A program made the translations under genes and the position numbers. From contig JAWZYU010000018.1 of NCBI GenBank assembly GCA_038380435.1, forward strand, positions 53,097,751-53,161,750: 64,000 nucleotides of DNA. Reading direction: 5' to 3'. Positions 56,787-64,000 of this stretch are shown here, piece after piece (the stretch's first letter is position 1; each line of letters opens with the position of its first letter). The DNA comes from Ryuthela nishihirai (Eukaryota; Arthropoda; Arachnida; Araneae; Heptathelidae). A model generated the notes under the pieces. The model was given only the letters and a program-made list of their open reading frames with translations. It had not been told where the DNA came from and did not search any database.

Positions 56787-57255
56787 AAGAAAGACTAAAA
56801 TTAGACTGTATAATAGTTTGGTTCTTTCTAGGGTTAGTTATGGCAGTGAAGGATGCTTACGCAGTCCGGATGCTTACGCAGTGTCTTGGGCATTAGGTGG
56901 TTCAACTTTGTAACTAATGATGAGGTTAGGCAAAGGAGTTTGCAACCTCCTTTAAGCAGCATATTGTGCAGAGAGAGACTCCGTTGGTTTGGCCATGTTG
57001 CCCGTATGAATAATTATAGATTGGCGAATAGGGTTATGAACAGTGTGCCTAAAGGCCTCAGAAAGAAGGGGAGACCTAGGATGATGCGGTGGGCAGACAA
57101 TGTCAAACAGGACCTTGTTAGAATTGGTGTGCAGTGGCCAGATGCAGTAGATGTAGCTCAGGATAGACTTGCTTGGAGAACTAAATTGCACGGTCTGATT
57201 GGACCTCCGTAGCCCATGGCTGCTTGAGGATGATGATGACGATGATGATGAGTAC
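56787..57255 (+). mobile_element. LINE-E: RTE-like LINE, short 5' truncated copy
   Basis: The + strand encodes the last part of the LINE ORF. It starts in the KTKIRLYNSLVLSRVSYGSE region, then has a deletion of about 55 bp with a small duplication (GGATGCTTACGCAGT twice). It continues with GIRWFNFVTNDEVRQRSLQP, LRWFGHVARMNNYRLANRVM and GVQWPDAVDVAQDRLAWRT. It ends in GCTGCTTGAGGATGATGATG and a short (GAT)n tail at about 57,228-57,251. A three-base insertion lies in the RPRMRW region. It is very close to LINE-C over the shared part. Confidence 0.92.
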
Positions 57256-58737
57256 TATCGATGATGTTTGGTTTTAGACATCTTGAAATAAGATTTAAGT
57301 ATATAAATATGATCATATGACCCCACCTCTTCAATTTTTTCAATTTGCTCTCTACTTCGAAAAGACTTCAGAAGGAATTTAAATGTTAAAATAAAATATT
57401 AAATTTTAAAACAAATAAATAAATTTAATAAAAATTAAAGCTGCCAACTTCAAACTTGAACATTATATAAATTAACGGCCCCTCTTAGTGTCAGTTTTGT
57501 TCCCCAGTACTGATCACATCTTTTAGATGTGATTAGATCTGTGCCATCTGGTTGGTACACAGTAACGTTTCCTGAAATTTGGAACATCCACACCATATAC
57601 TGTTTAGTCGGTGGTCATAATTTAACGGCCACTGAGTTGTAGTCTCAGAGAGAGACTGTCATATTTAATTTCAAAGTTTACTTGCTTTAAAACCAGTTAG
57701 TAAAAGCGACGTTTTGACTACATTATAGTTTTTTTTTTATTATATCGGATCTAGAGGAGGAGGTGAAAGGAATCCATAGTACCCCATTCCCTTTCAGAAT
57801 GGTAGTAAGGGTAATAGAGAGAAAATTAAACTCATTTATATTTCTTGCATTTTTTAAGAACTTTTTTAAATGCCGGTGAAACGGAGAGGGAAATTTTATG
57901 CTACATTGTAAATCCAGTCTCTTGCCCCCCCCTTTACATTTCATCGGATCGACTGTGTTTCTTGCTCCGCCCTCGAGATTTTCCAGATCCGGGTTATATG
58001 ATAAAAATATCCTATAGGATAAAAAATCCTGTATGTAAAAATGGCTCTCTAAGATGAAATTTAAATAGAAAGCAAGGTTTGTAAATCTACGTTTTCCCCA
58101 CCGACGATTCCTTTCACAGGAAACATTATCTTTCAATAAATGCTTCTTATTATTTGCTTTATATTTTTGTTATATGTTATTTAAATCAAGTTCTCATAAT
58201 ATATGACCGGATGACTAGATCGGGCTAGCGAAATCATTTTGCATAGTTCACGGAAGAATTTCGCATTTGGTACGAAATGGAGTGATTTCACTGATCTTTA
58301 TTTGACATATATCTCATAATTTCTCGTTAACCGTCAAATGGTTTTTCTTGTTTTCTTTTATACATATTTACGAGTATTTTCAAAGTTCCAAAAAAAATTT
58401 CATCCCTTTTCGGAAATGGTTAAAAACTAAAAAAAAAGGGTGCGTAAAAGGAGTAATATTCTCTTTACATTTTCAAATGTGAAAGTTTCTGCTTAGTTTG
58501 GATGATGTAATTTGTAATTTTCCCCCAACCTGTACTTGTCTTCAAAAGAAATAGAAAAACGAGGTCCAATACAAGCAAATGTCAACATTTCTCATATTAG
58601 ACTTTTTTTTAAGTATTTTAATTTTGAGGGTCTAGAAACTTGAAAAACAACGGCCATACGCTTATATTAAAAGTTGCCATTCTTCAGTTGTACACCATAA
58701 ATGTTGTAAAATTATGAGAATGTTTGATATTTCTTTA
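57256..58737. other. Unrecognised DNA
   Basis: A 137-codon frame at 57,723-58,136 on the - strand is open, but I recognise nothing in it and the composition is that of the surroundings. No repeat named here is evident. Confidence 0.4.
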
Positions 58738-59186
58738 GTGGGTTTATTTTGCTTCTAAGAGGTACTGTTTTGCACACAAAGAGTTAAATGGCCAGGTTAC
58801 AAGGACCCGATCTCAGAGAAGGTTAATCACTCATCATAGTTCTGGATTAGAGATGGTTAGGGAAGGGGATCCACTTGCTGTTCAGCGACAGCAAATGGAT
58901 CCTCTTCCCTAATCCGGAAACTCCAGTTGGTACCATCCAATATATTCTTTAACATGCACAGAGTATGCATTTCTCGAACACGAATCCAAAGCTTAATGGC
59001 CATCCGATGGACACCTTTCCAAGCTCATCGATGTCCCTTTTGTGACCAGTGATAGAATGGGATTTGCGGATTCCAAGTTAGTGCTACAGTTGGAACTCGA
59101 ACCTGGGAACTATAGAATACGAGACTGGCCGTATTCAATAGTTCCCAGGTACGAATGGAATACGATACTGAGCCAACCCCGCCCCT
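58738..59186 (-). mobile_element. SINE2 copy with internal inverted duplications
   Basis: The - strand runs from GGGCGGGGTTGGCTCAGTAT to the family tail near 58,740, but with two foldbacks inside. 59,101-59,121 (ACCTGGGAACTATAGAATAC G) is complementary to 59,130-59,150 with one mismatch, so the B-box region is present in both orientations. About 58,856-58,885 and 58,891-58,920 form a second imperfect palindrome with GGGGATCCACTTGCTGT. These add about 80 bp to the normal length. Confidence 0.8.
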
Positions 59187-60224
59187 CATGAAGAAGACTT
59201 CATAAGCTTGCAGAAAGCTTTCATTCATAAAAAAAATTTCTGAAAAAGATTATTTCTTTCATCAGAAAGAATCCATTGGGTTTCCAAAGATGATTCCATT
59301 CATAATAGAAACTCAGTGGACTTGAAAAGAGTGTTTAAGTCGTACAGATGGACTTGCAAATTGATATCATTCAGAAAAGGATATCAATTTGCAAGTCCTT
59401 AATTTAATAACTGATGGGTTTGTAAAAATAATTTTTTTACGAAAAAAGGAACGTATGGGTTTCCATTTGAAGAATATCTTGCTATTAATGAAATGTGATG
59501 TTAATCCATAGACGGTGTACTGAAGATCTATGTATTGTTACGACAGATGAACGTGCTACAAGAGAATTTATGATAAACGTGACATGAACGCTCGTGTATG
59601 CTTCTGCGTGAGAATTATTTTAACCAACGAAATGGAATACAGAACCGATTTGAAAAATAGAAAAGATAGAATTGTAATGTTGGAATTGTGGATATTCGAA
59701 AGAAGACATAATTAATTTCAATATGTGCATGTGGGTGTCAAAAGTAAAGAAGCATTTTATACGGTGAGTGCACTGAAGGTAGTTTTATTTATAGGTGTGG
59801 ATCGTGTTGATAACCTGGTAAAGGAAACCAAAAATACGTAGTCTTGTGCGTGGCGATCAACGTCTGAAAAGAATTGGTTCTGAGAAACCAGTACACATAG
59901 TTGCAGTTTAGAAATATTTGAGGATTAAAACCTAAGAAGGAAGTCATTTTGTGTAGAGTTATTTAGTTATTTAGGAATTGGTAAGGTTATTCTCGAGATG
60001 TTACAAGTATTCACATATCTGATTCTCGTTAGATTAAAAATTTATTCACACATAAGATAAACATTGGTATATTTAGTTTATGTACATGTTTTTATCCATA
60101 CTTTTGTATTAAATCACATTATTTTAGATTTATTGTTACTGATTGTTATTTTTGAACTCACGCTAAGTTTTCATCTGTTTGAATTCGTATCGATATTTTA
60201 CATTTTATAGAAACACTAGATGAC
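59187..60224. other. AT-rich DNA with one perfect hairpin
   Basis: Nothing recognised apart from the 19-bp inverted repeat at 59,350-59,398. Confidence 0.45.
59350..59398. repeat. Perfect 19-bp hairpin, 11-base loop
   Basis: GGACTTGCAAATTGATATC at 59,350-59,368 is exactly complementary to 59,380-59,398. There is no T-run or gene context. It lies 200 bp from the foldbacks in the neighbouring SINE2. Confidence 0.9.
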
Positions 60225-60355
60225 ATAGTTGCTCCTAACATCTGTCTTTCCCTTTTCCTACTCAGAACCTTGAGATTGTATGTTTAGTATAAAGCCATTT
60301 AGTGACTTTCGACGAAAAAAGGGCGTATCAGGGATAAAACAATCCAATTTTAACG
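60225..60355 (+). mobile_element. SINE2 3' fragment, strongly diverged
   Basis: ACATCTGTCTTTCCCTTTTC, CTCAGAACCTTGAGATTG, AAGCCATTTAGTGACTTTCG, then AAAAAAGGGCG and ATAAAACAATCC keep the order of the SINE2 end. Confidence 0.5.
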
Positions 60356-61936
60356 GTTACAATGTATTGGTATGTTTCACAGCTACTACTTTTGATCTTT
60401 CTACTCTATCCATTTACTCCTTTTATCGCCAGAATACAAAGCTTAACAGAAAGTAGAAATTTTATTGTTAACAGAGAAGATTAACAGTTAGTCATCATTT
60501 CTTTTAATTCATCAAATACAGAATCACGCCTATCTCATTTGCACTCCAATCAGTATTCATTAAATCATTAAATATTCTACACTAGAGATGCAACTGCAGA
60601 TGTTATCCAAGATAAAAAAACCTGCCTTGAGGAAAAGAAAAAACAAATATAATCGGAATATTAGAACTGCGTGAATCATGTAATACACCACGGGTGGGAC
60701 GTGTTGAAGAGATTAGAGGATTAACAGAAGTGTAAAACTCCAAAGAGGCCAAGTCTTTCTTCCTTCTACCTAAAAATATTCCGCTGACTTAGGAGATTTT
60801 TGCCAAAGGCTTCAAGGAAAGGAAGGAAAATAATAAAGAGGTCATTTATTTATTTGAGAAACGACAAGCCAGCTGCTCTGGTGACTACCTGAAGAAAGAC
60901 GCTTTCATAATGAACTATTATTTCCGGTCAAATCTGCATTAGTAGTGAGAAATATCAACATAATAAATATGAGGCTTTGTATGAGTCATAATGGATCGGC
61001 TTTGTTGCAAATAAGCTTAGTTAGTTAACTGCTTATTCAAACTAAGATAATTTAGATGAGCTGGTCATTAATTTTTACTCATCTAAATGTATGACAACGT
61101 AGTAGATGGCGTTGGGAAAAAATTCTAGAAACGTAAAGAATATATCGCTTCTGATATTCATGTTTTGCTCATTTATTGTTAAAATTTAGATTTTAATTTA
61201 TAGGAGAATAAGTATTTTTTCTTACTTTAGAAAACTAGGGTGCACAAACTTTTCTGGCATCTAGCACAATAGAAAAATATTGTTTGCTATGGACCAAAAA
61301 TTGAGCGCGGGGCTGGGGGAGCGGGGCAATAAAAAAGAAAGAAAAAAAATTAACTTTGTTTAATACATTTTACTTATCATATGTAAAGGTACAAAATAAT
61401 AAAAAAATTAAATATTGATATGAAGTTAATTTTGACATCAAAACTGAAGTTGTCTTCGAAGCATTATGTGAAGGATGGGAATGGATCCAAGATATGAGGT
61501 GCTTAACATTTGACTTCAGTGCCGTTGTAGCTAGGTATAAAAAGTTATTAAGATTTTCGTCTTTCATTCTATTAAGCCATAATTCACTTTAGTAGAGCCA
61601 GATTTAAAAAAAAAATATGTTATATAAATATTTGCTGTAATTCCGAGCTGGCAAACGGGCGGCGACACTTGCGACATCATCGGTGGCATAAATTGACAGT
61701 TTCCCCATGGTTCCGCGGCTACTTGAGCGATCTGTCCCGAAATTGGTGGGGTGGTCCCGCTTGGTTCTGACCCTCTTTGTGTGACAGACAGGGGTTCCTA
61801 GCTGCAGTGGTTCAGGAGTGATCCATTGAAAGGCGTCTGAGATTTCTGAGGCGCTGCCATCGCCTGCCTCGTGAATGCAGTTATCGATCAAAGTGCATTT
61901 GGTGTTAATGAACTTATCAGAGTTTCACGCCAAAAG
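60356..61936. other. Unrecognised DNA; GC-richer frame at 61,604-61,891
   Basis: A 95-codon frame on the - strand at 61,604-61,891 lies in clearly GC-richer DNA but has no domain I know. A 26-27 bp word (GACAGACAGGGGTTCCTAGC, then TGCAGTG) at 61,782-61,808 recurs at 62,411-62,436 inside the mariner-like element, so part of this stretch may be transposon-derived. ACAAACTTTTCTGG near 61,245 weakly recalls a hAT end. Confidence 0.3.
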
Positions 61937-61973
61937 TTTTGGCGTAGTATATTACTAGTATACTACGCCAAAA
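61937..61973. repeat. Perfect 15-bp hairpin plus a third copy
   Basis: TTTTGGCGTAGTATA at 61,937-61,951 is exactly complementary to 61,959-61,973. TTGGCGTAGTATAC recurs at 61,977, at the edge of the mariner-like element, where its normal outer end is missing. Confidence 0.9.
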
Positions 61974-62081
61974 TAATTGGCGTAGTATACTCAGAGCGAT
62001 GTACAAAAGGATCTACTCGACGGATCACAGCGAAAAGTGCTGAATACCTTAATAAAAACATGGGGTAGAAATAAAAATAAA

Positions 62082-62271
62082 TACCCCCTCAAGCAGCTGC
62101 TTGCTATAGAATCTGACATGAACTTTTCAGTTTATATGCCATAGTACAAGGTTTGTGAGGATGGCAGGACCTCAGCAGAAAAACTACACAAACATTCATG
62201 CCTTACTCGGGGCTCGAACCCAGGTCCCTTAGATCAGTAACCAAGCGCGCTAACCACTCGGCCACGGGACG
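62082..62271 (-). mobile_element. SINE1 copy in the left TIR of the mariner-like element
   Basis: It has the full head (GGCCGAGTGGTTAGCGCGC and GGGTTCGAGCCCCGAG on the - strand) and body with a few changes. Comparison with the uninterrupted right TIR shows it as an insertion. Target-site duplication not clear because the tail lies in A-rich sequence. Confidence 0.93.
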
Positions 62272-63503
62272 AGATTTGCGAATAAAAAACAATAGTGTTA
62301 ATGCCACAGCATGGCGTGGGTACGCTAAAACAAAAGAGACGGCATGGTCCACAGTTGCTTGAAACATGTCTCGGGGGAATGACTGCAACATGCTGTTTTA
62401 TTCTTGCCTTGACAGACAGGGTTCCTAGCTGCAGTGTTCTAGCTAGCACAGTTCAGCAAGCGATTCAACATTACCTTGGTAAACTCGGCTTTTCAAATCA
62501 CCTCATAACCAAAAATCGCATGGGTTTAGGTAGGGGGAACGTGGTGGCCAAGCACTGGAAAACGTTCGAGAAATTATTTTGTTCTCACCAAATGTGGTAG
62601 GCAATAATTACGTTGCCGTACATGGAAAATGGAGTAGTGCCCCATCCTGCATGAAGGTTATGGAGTCTAAGCAATTTCTTTCTTGCAAAGCCGGAATAAT
62701 CTTGCGGGGGGGGGGGGGGAGAAGATCTGTGTAACGTGGTCTATTCACCGATCGGCACATGGAGCCTTGAAGCGTGATCACCTCAACGAAAAATGGTCCG
62801 ATTATAAAGTTTGCGGTAAACCCGCACCATATAGTTACATAGAAGGAGTGTAAGGGCACATCATGCACAGTATGCGGATGTGTAGTTCCCCATATTCGGT
62901 AGTTATGCGTATTCACTGCTCCATGTAGGGAAAAATGCGCCTCATCGGTCCATAAGACTTTCGAAGGCCACATGTCATCGAGGTACATCCTCGCCAGAAA
63001 TCGCAAAGCGAAGTCAGTGCACAGTTCAGGGTCATGTGGTTGCAGCTGCTGCACCCTATGAATTTTATAAAGATACCATTTCAGGGTGGACCGTATAATT
63101 TTACGGACAGTTGACCACGGAAGTTGCAGTTGCCTGAATACTGTCTCACACTAACTATGGGTAGCTCCGATTGTGACTGTATTTCTGCAACGGTAAGTGC
63201 GACGTCTTCCACATTGCTTTTTACAACAGGCCGCCGGCCTCTACCCAGAGACACATTCAACTAGCTGGTTTCTTCGAATTTCTGTATTATATTCTTCAGT
63301 CCGTTTAGCGACAAATGACGATATTCGCGTAATGCAGCGGCGACATTACTGCCGTTTTGGTAAAAGAGTTTCACTACAAAGTTCAGTCCTTCTTGCAGAT
63401 ACCCATGGTTCCTTCTAGCGATTACAGAGAAGACATCACTTTTATAGTGTGCCTCATGCGACTCTCCCGTGTGATTGACTGCAATGTCAAGAGAAATCAT
63501 CAT
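62203..63503 (-). pseudogene. Mariner-like transposase with DUF4817-type HTH, inactive
   Basis: Read on the - strand, about 63,400-63,260 encodes FVVKLFYQNGSNVAAALREY, the helix-turn-helix start found in arthropod DUF4817 proteins, then SLNGLKNIIQKFEETS. The catalytic part (63,054-62,608) has VLWTDEAHFSLHGAVNTHNY, PLHSFYVTIWCGFTANFIIG and FMQDGALLH. After a gap come LNPCDFWL and SFPRDMFQATVDHAV. All three catalytic acids (TDE, QDG, CDF) are visible. The gene is broken by several frameshifts, a G-run at 62,705-62,719 and a TGA right after CDFWL. Its position between the TIRs makes it this element's own gene. Confidence 0.88.
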
Positions 63504-63688
63504 GTTCTACCACGTTTTTAGCGCACTCTCGCCACCTGGTGGCACCAACACTAACTATTTTTTTTTATTCGCAAATTCTCTATCCCATGTTCTTATTAAG
63601 GTATCCACCACTTTTCGCTGGGATCCGTCGAGCAGATCCTTCTCTACATCGCTCTGAGTACTGTCAGTTTAATTTTAACCACCCTGTA

Positions 63689-64000
63689 TATTTTTTTTTC
63701 CAATTTTCAAGCGGGTGGTATAAATTTGTTAAATGGGCCGAGGTATGTGCACCCCTGCTTTTGAACATTGTATCAGAAAAAATAACTAAATTCGTTATAT
63801 TAAGACAGATGAAGTTCGATTTATATCTAAAATGCGTACCTTTAGTTTTTTGTGTATTTTATAAACATATGCATGTATGAACTTATCATAAGCTAAACCG
63901 ATTTCTCAAAGAAAAATTTCAGCTTTTTCTTAAGAAAAAAATTCTGATTGAAAATATTTTCATAAATTAATAATATTAACTTTATTTCCATATTCATTTA
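63689..64000. other. AT-rich DNA without recognised features
   Basis: Nothing recognised to the window end. Confidence 0.5.

Larger units (their letters stand above)
61988..63688 (-). mobile_element. Mariner-like transposon with long TIRs
   Basis: The left arm (61,988-62,066, continuing after a SINE1 at 62,272-62,330) and the right arm (about 63,516-63,661) are inverted repeats of roughly 145 bp (TACTCAGAGCGATGTA, GATCTACTCGACGGATC, AGCGAAAAGTG). The right end extends to CCACCCTGTA near 63,688. The matching outer 27 bases are missing on the left, where the palindrome at 61,937 begins. The transposase gene lies on the - strand. Confidence 0.85.

Noticed and set aside
57723..58136. 137-codon frame on the - strand
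   Set aside because: No recognisable domain, composition like the surroundings, and an overlapping + strand frame; expected by chance in a 64-kb window.
61225..61310. Possible hAT end near 61,245
   Set aside because: ACAAACTTTTCTGG and a following ATGGACC word recall hAT ends, but no opposite end or 8-bp duplication is visible.

Overview
The window is AT-rich eukaryotic DNA made almost entirely of interspersed repeats of several ages. I see no operons, bacterial promoters or confidently identified host protein gene. The mixture points to an arthropod, possibly a chelicerate: two tRNA-derived SINE families, an RTE-like LINE, a Jockey-type LINE, Tc1/mariner and hAT DNA transposons, and a transposase with a DUF4817-like helix-turn-helix. 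That placement is inference from element types only.

Layout. 1-200 is a GC- and CpG-rich segment that may be an exon. 2.8-18.5 kb is AT-rich DNA carrying copies of SINE1 (about 190 bp, tRNA head with a GGCCGAGTGG A box) and SINE2 (about 340-380 bp, tRNA head with a GGCTCAGTCGG A box). It also holds an 89-bp TA-flanked MITE, a foldback element, a 484-bp hAT-like MITE, a mariner remnant and copies of an unnamed repeat (R4). 18.5-26.4 kb holds a Jockey-clade LINE end, an inverted-5' LINE copy (LINE-C) and the best RTE-like LINE (LINE-A, ORF broken by two nonsense substitutions and a frameshift region). 29-33 kb has SINEs and a complete-ended but dead Tc1-like transposon. 35.7-38.8 kb is an older LINE copy lacking its 3' end (LINE-B). 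40-45 kb has a CATA microsatellite next to a tiny LINE 3' fragment, a tRNA-like relic, decayed SINE2 copies and a 30-bp minisatellite. 46.5-47 kb is a CpG-rich island with a candidate host exon. 47.5-60 kb has a SINE2 nested in a SINE2, two more LINE fragments, and a mariner split by a SINE1 and itself inserted in another unnamed repeat (R3). 62-63.7 kb is a long-TIR mariner-like element with a SINE1 in its left arm.

How the parts relate. SINE1 and the RTE-like LINE end in the same 11 bases (GCTGCTTGAGG), which suggests SINE1 uses this LINE lineage's machinery. Nested insertions give relative ages: R3 and R4 are oldest, the DNA transposons and older SINE2 copies are intermediate, and SINE1 plus the youngest SINE2 copies are most recent. 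Seven SINE copies and LINE-C have target-site duplications readable by eye.

I found no convincing new functional system. The strongest leads are the LINE/SINE shared tail, the twin-priming-type LINE inversion with a precise target-site duplication, the unnamed repeats R3 and R4, the small foldback elements, and the isolated candidate exon at 46,567-46,745.
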